From positions 82,915,189 to 82,979,188 of the forward strand of contig OV884009.1 in assembly GCA_930367205.1 (NCBI GenBank): a stretch of 64,000 nt of DNA. Reading direction: 5' to 3'. Positions within the stretch are counted from its first letter, which is position 1; each line of letters opens with the position of its first letter. The stretch is from Acanthosoma haemorrhoidale. Its lineage: Eukaryota; Arthropoda; Insecta; Hemiptera; Acanthosomatidae. The translations under genes were made by a program, and so were the position numbers. The notes under the pieces are model-generated. The model did not search any database. It saw only the letters and a list, made by a program, of their open reading frames with translations, and was not told the DNA's origin. Of the stretch, positions 47,214-58,006 are shown piece after piece.

Positions 47214-47309
47214 CTTTTTTGGTTCCATCCATTTCTTAAGATGCATCATAGTAGACTTTATTTCATTTTGCACAATATAAATCTCACATAAATATGATTC
47301 GAACTTCCC
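47214..47309 (-). CDS. Aldh-III: Class-3 aldehyde dehydrogenase exon
   Basis: Acceptor TTTACAG|GGGAAG, donor CCAAAAAAG|GTAAAC, phase 0 at both ends. Encodes GKFESYLCEIYIVQNEIKST then MHLKKWMEPKK, the typical ALDH3 helix 'KSKFE.YLSEI....NEI......L..WM.P'. Confidence 0.93.
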
Positions 47310-47787
47310 CTGTAAAAACAGAAGAATAAAAACATATTACTAAAATGTATAAATAATACAATTATCTACATATACGGCCAATTCAGTGTAAATAGTTATG
47401 GTAATGCATAACGGTACATTCTATTATTATATCAAAGATTATTTAAGAGCATTTTTTTTTTTTTTTTTACTAAATATCCTTCAAAACCTATACGAACTAA
47501 AACTTTATGTTAATTGTAAATAAAATTATACACTTAGAAAATACATTTTTAAGTATACATGAACATCTAAAGAAATAAAAAGACTTAGATCATGATTAAA
47601 AATCATTTATATGGTATTATTATATAACATTTGATACTTTCCACCAGGCTTATAGTCGGTCGGATGATCTTGTTTGCGGCACAAACACAGCTTCTTACCA
47701 TAGCTCACTTATAAAGGAGAGTATCATAATATAAAGAACAATTACACGTGAAAAAACTCGGTCTCGTATCTATTAACCCACTTCTCT

Positions 47788-49243
<1,456 letters not shown>

Positions 49244-49387
49244 CTTTTTTAAGTCCTTTTGCAAAGCCTTGGCAAAAGTTGGTGCATGATCAGTACATAG
49301 CTTCAACAGCTGCTGTAGTTGGTTGTATCTGAATTGATGTGTGCGAGTTTTACCCGATTGAAAAGCATTTTTTGCTTTTTGTACCAC
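49244..49387 (-). CDS. Aldh-III: Class-3 aldehyde dehydrogenase exon (N-terminal helices)
   Basis: Acceptor TTTTTACAG|GTGGTA, donor TTAAAAAAG|GTACAT. Encodes VVQKAKNAFQSGKTRTHQFR then LLKLCTDHAPTFAKALQKDL, matching the N-terminal 'AR.AF.SGKTR...FR..QL..L......' segment of ALDH3. Confidence 0.93.
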
Positions 49388-49779
49388 CTGTAAAAAATAT
49401 CTTATATTTTAATGGTTTTAAAACAATGATTAAAATTATATTATTACTATTTTTTCCTAAATCACAAACTCCTAGATTTTCACCCGTTTGCCTGTCAGTC
49501 TGGTCTTTTCGAGTCACATTTTCAAGTTAAAAATACGATATTTTTCATGGAAATCTCATTTGATTAAAGGAATACATGAAAGTTATTGCCATCTCTGTAA
49601 AAAATTAATAAGTAAAGAAGCTTGAGTGAATAGTAGAAATAATTACTGGAAGAAAATTGAACATTAAGTGTACATTGATGGATTAAAAACCAGGGAAGAT
49701 AAACTTATAAAATGGGAGATAGGGTGGTTAAAGAAGATTATGAATTATTAAACTGAAGAGCAATAAGGTGTTGGTAAAA

Positions 49780-50230
49780 CCTGGATTTAAATATTAGGAG
49801 AGGTGGGGGCAACTGTTGTCGTTGGGATAGAGTTATTCAGGTCTGAGGAAGGGATAAGAAAATAATGATCTTAGGAAGCTGATCTAGGGGAAAGGAAGGC
49901 GGGATTTTCTGTAACGCTATTTACCTGATGATTTGAATTGGAGAAGATTGTAAAGGTAATATGGCGGCCATGGATGGTCGGTGGACTGAAAAATACAGCC
50001 AAACTCGATGGAGCGCTACAGTTTGCGGCATTCCCTATGGACCCCGAGTATAAATCTTATGAAACATTTCATCAGGTCATTACTCTAACCTAGATCTTCA
50101 GAGAGGTCACCATACACCACACAATCGTACTCACAATGAGGAAAGAACAGAAAAGTGAGTAGGAGTTGGAGCGTTCGAAATGAGAGGAGTTGGTGGGACA
50201 TTTTGTAATGGGCAATTAAGTGTCATTAGT
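49780..50230 (-). mobile_element. LINE remnant, same family as 7753-8770
   Basis: Nucleotide stretches such as TGATGATTTGAATTGGAG, the CAGAGAGGTCACCATACACCA block and AAATGAGAGGAGTTGGTGGG align with 7765-8060. It is the C-terminal ORF2/3' region only, heavily mutated, in the first identified ALDH intron. Confidence 0.6.
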
Positions 50231-50816
50231 AATAATAATTATTTAATAATCAGGACATCAAAATTTTTGGTTTAATACCTTTCTCGAAACTGTAGACTGT
50301 AGAATATATATAAGTTAACTGGAGAGGCGGCTATGAGGAGATAACATATGTTAGTCTCCCCAGTTAATCCCCTCAGAGGATCAGTGATCCTATATATAGA
50401 TGTCGACAGATAAATAAAGCCATTCTTAGTCTAACCGCTGTGTCAGTCATTTACCTCTCCCCCTTTTTATTGTCAGAGTTCAGTCTATCATATATTATAT
50501 ATATATATTTTTTAATAAGAAGTAATTAATGACACTTACTCATGCTTTATGGGAAAGGCAGTGTTTTTTTATTCTTTCGAAACTTTGGGAGCATCACCTA
50601 AATTTAATATTACAGTCAGACAAATCTCAAATAGTTTCTGCTTTTGATAAAAACAACATGAAAACCCTATTAATGATCCAAGCGATGTTAGTTACTAACG
50701 GCCGTTACCATACGTGGAACATACGTTCCATGGAACCCGTGGAACTATTTCGGACTTCGTTACTCAGTCGAAGTAGTTTGAGAAGTTGAAGCTAAATAAA
50801 GAGAAGCTTTACTTAC

Positions 50817-50845
50817 CGTACTACAGTCATCTTCATCGTTGGTAA
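50817..50845 (-). CDS. Aldh-III: Class-3 aldehyde dehydrogenase, most upstream exon found
   Basis: A 29-nt micro-exon between a strong acceptor (T-rich tract, GTTTCAG|TTACC) and donor (AGTACG|GTAAG). In frame with the next exon it reads TNDEDDCST followed by VVQKAK. Its only ATG is out of frame, so the start codon must be in another exon further upstream (higher coordinate) that I did not find. With this exon the ten exons give 1502 nt, about 499 codons, close to the ~485 residues of ALDH3A2-type enzymes. The whole gene oxidises long-chain aldehydes to fatty acids with NAD(P)+. Confidence 0.65.
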
Positions 50846-50945
50846 CTGAAACAAAAAAAAAATCCATTAGCCCTGTTCTACGAATAAAAGCAAGACGCAG
50901 AATTACATTTTGGAAGCACTGCTTCTTAACTTTTCTAAATTATTA

Positions 50946-50990
50946 TTTTTAGGGTCTCACTCGGAAAAAAACCGAGTGAGACCCTAAAAA
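50946..50990. repeat. Perfect hairpin, 19-bp arms, 7-nt A loop
   Basis: TTTTTAGGGTCTCACTCGG, then AAAAAAA, then the exact reverse complement CCGAGTGAGACCCTAAAAA. No mismatch in 19 pairs. It lies about 100 bp upstream (transcript sense) of the ALDH micro-exon, probably in an intron or promoter-proximal sequence. Confidence 0.9.
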
Positions 50991-51343
50991 TGAAGAGGTC
51001 TCTCTCGGATCAGCTAGATAAACTAAATTTTCGAAAAGAAGGAATGGAAAAATTTCATTTATTTACACAAGGCGATAAACCTATTCGAAAAAATAACTAT
51101 AAAGTTGCAATATCTCATTAACACTAAATGGGCGCCACGAGGATTGTCATTTAACGGATAAACATCATCTCAAGGCTGAGAGCTAAACCAATCCCTGTGC
51201 AATTCGATAATGATTTTTTTCAAGATTAAGGGCACCTCCAGCACAGCAACGAAGCATTGCCAACTTTAAAACAAGAAACAGACAAAGAGAAACAGCTCTA
51301 AATCTTAAAACTATCTGATCTATCTGATTAAACAACTCTAAAT

Positions 51344-51596
51344 ATCTAACAGGTCTTATTGGGGAGTCTACCAGTTACTAAGATCAGCTGCCTCCAGATT
51401 TCTTTCTATTAATACAAATTTTAAAATATATTTATATTTGGTTTGCTTGATCAAAAATATTTACAAAACTTGCACGGCCTGCCACCGTACTCCCTATATA
51501 TATATATACATAAATAAATATTTTTTACTAATCCAAATAAATCTTGAGGCAACTGATCCTAGCAACTGGTAGTTTCCCCACTAAGACCTGTTAGAT
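51344..51596. mobile_element. MITE-like element with ~68-bp terminal inverted repeats
   Basis: The left end ATCTAACAGGTCTTATTGGG and the reverse complement of the right end ATCTAACAGGTCTTAGTGGG match, and the pairing continues at about 80 percent for some 68 bp (CTACCAGTT.CTA.GATCAG.TGCCTC). The centre (about 51420-51520) is AT-rich and non-coding. Total 253 bp, no ORF, typical of a non-autonomous DNA transposon. Confidence 0.75.
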
Positions 51597-51599
51597 AGA

Positions 51600-52625
51600 G
51601 GATTTAGGGTCGTTTCTTTAATTTATATAAAAGTTATTATTTTTTTTTATTCCAATTGCGATTTTGACGTCGTAAATATTTGTCTCACTGGCCCGCATAA
51701 ACACGTTGTCTGTTGTTTGTTACAGTGACATTAATCTGGAAATACTTGGGGAATCTCATAATTCTCGCGGAACTAAAAAAAAATGGTAAATTCAATTTTT
51801 TAAATCTACTAATTTAACGTTATGATGCATGGATGGTTACACATACACATAGATAGAAAAATTGAAGAGGCCCATTCTTATTATGAAGACTCCTTTACTT
51901 TCAAACACGTACAGGTATGTGTGTAACTCTGTGAAATAAACGTATTAAAATATACAAGTTTTATATCGTAACTGGAATTGAGGGTTTTTTTACGGCTGAA
52001 AAATTCTTTTAATTACTTTTAGAAATTATAGTACACTATAGGTAAAGCTCCAATACACACAACATATTATAATTAAAAAAGCCGAGATCATTAATTTAAT
52101 CAACATGAAAATATTAATTTTTAGAGTATCTTTTTCCTTTTTTTTTTTTTTCAAAACAAGAAACTTCTTTTTCTTTCCCATGAAAATTTAAAGTTTGTAT
52201 GTTTCGATTAAATTTCAGAAAGTTCTAGAAAGTGCTTAGCTTGAAATGTCAGCCTAAGACGGATACGGCTTAACATTCACAGAGTTTGTGATATTTCCTC
52301 ACTTTCCATGCACGGGTGAAATTTTCAGTTTTCCGTCAGTTAGAGGTGTCAACAGTGACAGTAAAAACAGTCAGATTAAAAAAGAACAAATTGAAAGATA
52401 TTTCTAAAAATAAAGTTTTCGGGCCCAAAAAAAAAAGAAAATGTGTGTGCGTGGTCAACAACAATATCCAATCACAAATACCGGCAACGTTATTTAGCAA
52501 TCATAATGATCATTTGATGATAATCATATCATCTGTTGAAAGGGCTATTGCGTGTAAGAAATTACTTTTTTGTGGACAGACATCGTTATTGATGAATATA
52601 TCTAATGTAAAACGAATCCGTTCTA
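51600..52625. other. Intergenic AT-rich sequence
   Basis: The ORF at 52316-52633 (Lys-rich, no domain, GTG start) is not convincing. No other feature seen. Confidence 0.4.
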
Positions 52626-52629
52626 ATCT

Positions 52630-52840
52630 CTGATTGAAACTTCTTTATTGTGATAAAATTACAATCTGCCTTATTATGTCATAAGTAATTGTGATCATTC
52701 GTACCATATTTACCAATTTCATTCACTCGCTCATTCATACACTATTTACAAACAGCCCAGAGACCTCCCAAAATCACATGGTTGTCACCTCCCTCGCGTG
52801 CGAAAGAGGAAGTGGAGGTTCCGTTCTAATAGATTTTTAT
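52630..52840 (-). mobile_element. 3'-UTR-only fragment of the Jockey-type LINE
   Basis: Matches the LINE 3' UTR at 54850-55060 over blocks ATTACAATCTGCC, TTTACAAACAGCCCAGAG and CACATGGTTGTCACCTCCCT. Severely 5'-truncated copies of this kind are usual products of target-primed reverse transcription. Confidence 0.7.
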
Positions 52841-52849
52841 TGGACATTA

Positions 52850-54040
52850 TTTTAGCAATTCCAAAATAAATATCTGTTGCAAGGAAGATTTTAAATTATT
52901 TAGATGGTTTAACAAACAAAAACAATATTTTTGGTTAAAAATAAAAAGTAGTTTTTTCATAATCGTTTAAAATGTTTTTGACAAACCCTTCAACCTCCAA
53001 CTTCAAATTTTAGAATTGTTCTATATCTTTCGACGTCATATATTTATTTGATGTTTAATTCAAATGCTATATAAAAAAATTCATTATTGATATACAATTA
53101 ATTTTCTGTATAAAAATAAAATGGCAAGGCCATCAATCCTTGGAACCATTTGTAACTATTGATTTACATAGCAAAACCTTAATTTATTCCTTGACGTCAT
53201 CGCGAAATAAAATGTAGCTCTCCCGGCTTATAATTGAACATACCCATTCCTGTAGAATGTGTAAATAAAGCTGGAAAATAATTCATAATAATTAAAACTA
53301 AAATAATCCTTGTCACAATTTATATTAGTTATTTTTAAAATTATTTAATTGAATTACATGATGGTAGTGTAGAAAATGTCAAATAAAACGATTTGCCTAT
53401 TCAGACATTTTCTAAAGATAAACTGCAATACAAATAATAAGAATCTATAAAGTTCACATCAATAAAACACTTTACACAAAATCAAGAAAGCTATTCAGAA
53501 CACCGTGTAGGAATTTAAATTGTCAATGGTTCCTAGTATTTCAATGAACTACTGACTGAGGTATAATAGTTATATAAAACGGTTCGTAATAAACAACCCT
53601 CTAAGCAGCTATTTTAAAATGAAAAAAAATAATAAGAAAAATGTCTTTAGCTTATGAAGATTTTATTAATAAACAAGAGCTATGGTATTAGTTTTCTTTT
53701 TGTTTTAGACTAGATACATTGCATATTAGTACAAGATTTTTTTTTTTTGTTTAACCATTGGGAATAAATTGACTTGAATAGGACTATTGAGGTAGGCTAC
53801 AGTTGGTATGTTGAAATAAAATATACAAATAACATGTTTCAATATTTGTAGATTATTTATATCTGTCTGACATATTTAAAGTACCTGTGTGAAAACAATA
53901 TTTGCAGCCAGTTTTGAAGTTTAGTGCACAACAAATATTTGATAGGCTATAAAACTTTCCTGTTAGAAGTGTAACATTCTTTTTGATGTAGTTTCGTTAA
54001 ATTTTGGTCCCGATGGTAATGCGAAACTTCAACAACTGTA
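52850..54040. other. Intergenic AT-rich sequence
   Basis: No gene, RNA or repeat structure recognised. Confidence 0.4.
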
Positions 54041-54045
54041 ATATA

Positions 54046-54807
54046 TTGAGGTTGACAAGAAAGTAATGTCGGTTTTTTAGTTGTTGTTATAAAACTTAAT
54101 TTTTTCTTTACAAAAAATGAACTTTACTCAGTCAAATATCTTCCTGTTCGATGACCTTTTGCCATCTTTCTGGGAACTTCATGATCCCGCGCTCATAGAA
54201 CTTCTGGTCCTTATCAGAAAAAAACTCAAGTGCGATTTGAGGTCATGGTTATTACTGAAATTTTTACCATTTCGTAAACTTCGAAATAAATGATAATCCG
54301 ATGGCACAAGGTCGGGGCTGTATAGGGGATGCAACATCACTTCCCAACCAAGTTCCAATAGTTTCATACGTGTTACTAAAGAAGTGTGAGGCCTCGCATT
54401 GCCGTGGCGGAACCCAAATATCGAGCTTCTTAACAAATCCAAGACGTCTTATGTGATTTTCAATTGTTGTGTGTGATACATTTAACTGTTTTGCATAAAT
54501 CTCTCGCATGGCTTTCATTTTGTCATCATTAACTTTAGAAGGTCGACCAGAACGTTGGTCATCTTTCAGTGAAAAATCTCCAGAACGAAATTTTTTAAAC
54601 CAATTCTGACACTTGCGTTCTGTTGAACAATCGACGCCAATAAACTTCACATATCTCTTTGTGAGCCTCAGCCGCTTTCTTGCCTTTATGAAAATAAAAA
54701 AGTAAAATGTGTCGAAAATGCTTATTTTTGCACTCCATGTTAAAACTGACCATAAACTGACAGTTGTAAACAAAGTTTCACGGAATTTCTTTATATAGCA
54801 ACCTAAA
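54046..54807 (-). mobile_element. Internally deleted mariner transposon
   Basis: Ends TTGAGGTTGACAAGAAAGTA (left) and, reverse-complemented, TTTAGGTTGCTATATAAAGA (right) are mariner-type terminal inverted repeats. On the - strand the N-terminal DNA-binding part reads CQNWFKKFRSGDFSLKDDQR, then SGRPSKV and LNVSHTTIENHIRRLGFVKK up to LDIWVP. The sequence then jumps to HGNARPHTSLVTRMKLLELG and YSPDLVPSDYHLFRSL. Roughly the middle third, with the first catalytic Asp, is missing, and the Asp normally before NARPH is Gly. About 760 bp against ~1.3 kb for an intact mariner. Confidence 0.85.
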
Positions 54808-54839
54808 GGTACCGAATACCAAATCTCAAAAGACGTGAC

Positions 54840-56150
54840 GTGAAATATAACAATTTATTAGGATGAAATTACAATCTGCCTCATTAGGCAATAAGTAATT
54901 GAGATAAATGTTATCATTTATACCATATTTACAATTCATCATTCATACAATATTTACAAACAGCCCAGAGGCCCCCCAAGTCCACATGGTTGTCACCTCC
55001 CTCGCGTGCGAAGGAGGAAGCGGAGTCTTGGGAAGTCCCCCACGCTCCTACGTCAGCCGCGTCACTGGATACGAGCCAGTGGAGCCTGACCAAGAGCGCG
55101 AGAGCCACAGACGCTTAGGACATGATTAGAGAAACTGGCCATTGCCAGGACTCCCAGTAACACTTAATTATGGCAGGTCACGAGGCCACTGCCGTTTGAA
55201 TCTCCGAGGAGGATTATAGGGATGAGTGGTGCAGTGCAATGACTGTGCTAGGGAATTAGGGTGGTTGGATAGGTTACTATGGAATTTTATGAACTTGGAA
55301 GGGATGAGTTCAAGAATATAGGGTATATTCAGATCATTGTGAAGGGTTTTGTTGCTGACGTAATAAGGGGCATTTACTATTGTTCTTAGGACTTTTGATT
55401 GAAAGGATTTGATACGCTTGATGTTCGACTTTTTTGCTGTCCCCCATAGCTCTATTCCGTATGTCCAGATTGGCTTTAGTATAACTTTGTAAATTTGTTT
55501 ATTTTCTATTGCGAGATGGGATGTCTTTCGAAGTAGTCTGTACAGTTGTCCAAAGCGTCTGTTTAGTTCTTGTCTTTTTAGCCTCGTGTGTGGGTTCCAT
55601 GTCAGTCTTTTGTCGAGATGGAAGCCTAAATACCTTACTGTCTCAGACACAGGGAGAGGAATCGAATTTAAAAAAACTAGCGGACAGGACTTGCGGCAGA
55701 GGGTGGAGGTTATGTGGGAGCATTTTGCTTCATTGACCTTGATTCGCCATTGGTTGCACCAATTCTCAGTCTCATCAAGGTGTTTTTGAAGGTGTTGGGA
55801 TGCTATATCAGGGTCTGGATGGGATGACAGGACTGCAGTGTCATGTGCAAATGTTGCCAAGAAGGTATTGGTGGTGGAGGGGACATCAGCGGTGTATAGA
55901 TTATAAAGGATGGGACCCAGGACGCTGCCCTGTGGAACTCCTGCTTTTATGGGATAGTAGTTAGATATTCTAAACCACAGCGGACTTGGAAGAAGTGGTT
56001 TAAAAGGTGGGACTGTAGGATTAGGGATAGGGTCTGCAGTAAATATCCTCTGAGCTTGAAAGCAAACCTGTGTGCCAAACCCTGTCAAAAGCTTGAGCTA
56101 TATCAAGAAAGGCAGCAGTGCAATACTGTTTGGATTCAAGGGCTGAGGAG
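54840..56150 (-). mobile_element. 5'-truncated Jockey-type LINE with 3' UTR
   Basis: An open frame of 306 codons (56088-55168) covers the RT C-terminal half: KAGVPQGSVLGPILYNLYTA, an AHDTAVLSSHPDPD segment where FADD is expected (Asp-Asp is disrupted as HD), then VRYLGFHLDKRLTWNPHTRL to the stop after RDLP. The 3' UTR (55167-54840) ends in an ATTACAATCTG block with nearby AATAAA. The upstream end stops near 56150. It is the same family as 36247-37860. Confidence 0.85.
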
Positions 56151-57129
56151 ATGTGAACCTTTGGGTTTAACGTCTCTTTTCGGAGTATTAGTTCCAGAAA
56201 AATAATTTAATATTTATGCTGTATAATTAAATGAATGACTTATAATATATATAGTATATAAACTTGAACGCATAAATGAAATAAATAACGAAGAGCATGA
56301 TTTAAAAAAAATTTGTTTCTCATTTGGTTGGGATTACTCTACCCAAAAAAAAACAAGGCCATTCAGGCAGGTATTTTAGTTTAAAAGCATACGTATTATG
56401 AATTGTTTATGATAAAAAAAACAAAAACAACTTGGTGTTTACGACCAAAAACGCTTTGTATCTCTCTGACCTCCAGACTAAGTGAATAAAACTTTTTGAA
56501 GGACGAACGAAATTTCCGCAATAATATTGCAGGTTTTAGTAAAATATATCTTTGATTGACATAAAAACATTTACATTTGTGCTTGAAAAGAAATCATAGT
56601 GGCCACAAATAACAATAATAACTCCATTTGCGTATTAATAAAATGTGATATTATATCACATTAGTAATGTGCTGCATAAGCTCTAGTCATTCTCAAAGTT
56701 TTGCGATTACAAAGTCATTTTACGATGTCGAGGGGAGAGGTTCTACTTTCAAACACGTAAAAGGCAATAATGATTCGTCTGTTTACAATTATTCAATCTA
56801 TCAGAAATTATTATAATACAATAATGGAATTTACGAGAAAAAATATCGGTGCCTTATCTCGTAACTAACGTTTTTCGCAAGCACCAGCTCAAAAAATATA
56901 AGAACATCTTATGTTCTGATTTTTTTTTTCAAATGGACGGTAATTCAAAGATTTTACACTAATTGAAATTTTGGGAGCTAACAATAGAAATCCCTAATAA
57001 ATGTTGAAAAGGGAATTTTCAGTGACCAAGATGACTAAAAAAAATTTTTTTTTTTATTTTGTTAGTGCCATTATGCTAGTATTACACGTGAGATGGAATC
57101 CACTTGGTATCTCTTTAGATTGCTCATGA
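56151..57129. other. Intergenic AT-rich sequence
   Basis: No gene or repeat recognised. Confidence 0.4.
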
Positions 57130-57690
57130 ACTGTGTCGGGTCGTCACGAGGGGGGTGCCTGGTTACCCTAGTTCTTGTGACAAGTGAGGGTTGTTTGAGT
57201 TTATAACCTGGACAACCGTTTCATGACGGCGTTACTATCTGACTCCTTTTTATGATAGGTATGTGCCCCGACAATGCACTATTTTTAGGAGAAGAGGTAT
57301 AGGGTAGGTAGGTAGGTAGGTAGTTTGTGTGGTCTTGGAATGACCACGAATTCACACTCGGTATCTGAGGGTAGGTGAAAACCGTCCGGATCCTAAAGGC
57401 AAGTGTGAACCGGAGAGAGGCAGACTGGATTACCGCAGGAGGGCTGCTCGGAAAATTTGCAGGGCCACGGCAACCGTCGTCCGCGAGGGAGAGGGCTCTC
57501 CCAAGGAGGTGCTAGTTTTAGCGAGACGAAGGCAGAGATTCCCACTGGAAAGGTGTGGGGTCTGACTTAGCCGGGCTAAAACATAGCGGGATGAGAAGAG
57601 AAAGAGATGTAGGGTTTTTTCATAAGGAAGAAGACCAAATTCTTGAATACTGTCGCAGCTGCAAGTCGGGTAGCTTCGCTAGGAGGAGAG
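57130..57690. other. GC-richer unknown repeat, left part (interrupted by the LINE)
   Basis: Clearly GC-richer than its surroundings, with a GGTA tandem run at about 57304-57324. Ignoring the LINE insertion, it continues at 61053-61220. No coding domain recognised; probably an older element or a UTR/regulatory-like segment that became the target of the LINE. Confidence 0.45.
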
Positions 57691-57701
57691 TGAATTACAG
57701 C
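57691..57701. repeat. LINE target-site duplication (left), TGAATTACAGC
   Basis: 11 bp directly before the T run (poly(A) tail on the - strand), repeated exactly at 61042-61052. Confidence 0.9.
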
Positions 57702-58006
57702 TTTTTTTTTTTTTTTTTTTTATTTCAAAACCTCAACAAAACAATACAATGTACAAAAGAAAAATAACAAAATATTTGGATTACATATTTCTCCTCTTAC
57801 TGCATTTACATGCATTTGGCGGAGTGCCTAAATATAATAAATTTTTATTGTCGTTAATAGTTCATTGTTCTTATACAACACTAGGTGATGAGGCTCACCT
57901 TCTATTTGTCACCGACACCAACACTAAACACTAGGAACAAAAACAAAACAAACTAAACAAAACAAAACTAAACAAAACAAACTAAATCTCTACCTAGAAC
58001 CTAGGA

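Noticed and set aside
50280..50470. Possible solo LTR (TATATATAG box, AATAAA)
   Set aside because: No partner copy and no target duplication found; the motifs are common in AT-rich DNA.
52316..52633. 105-codon Lys-rich ORF
   Set aside because: Starts at GTG, has no domain, and runs into the LINE 3' UTR repeat.
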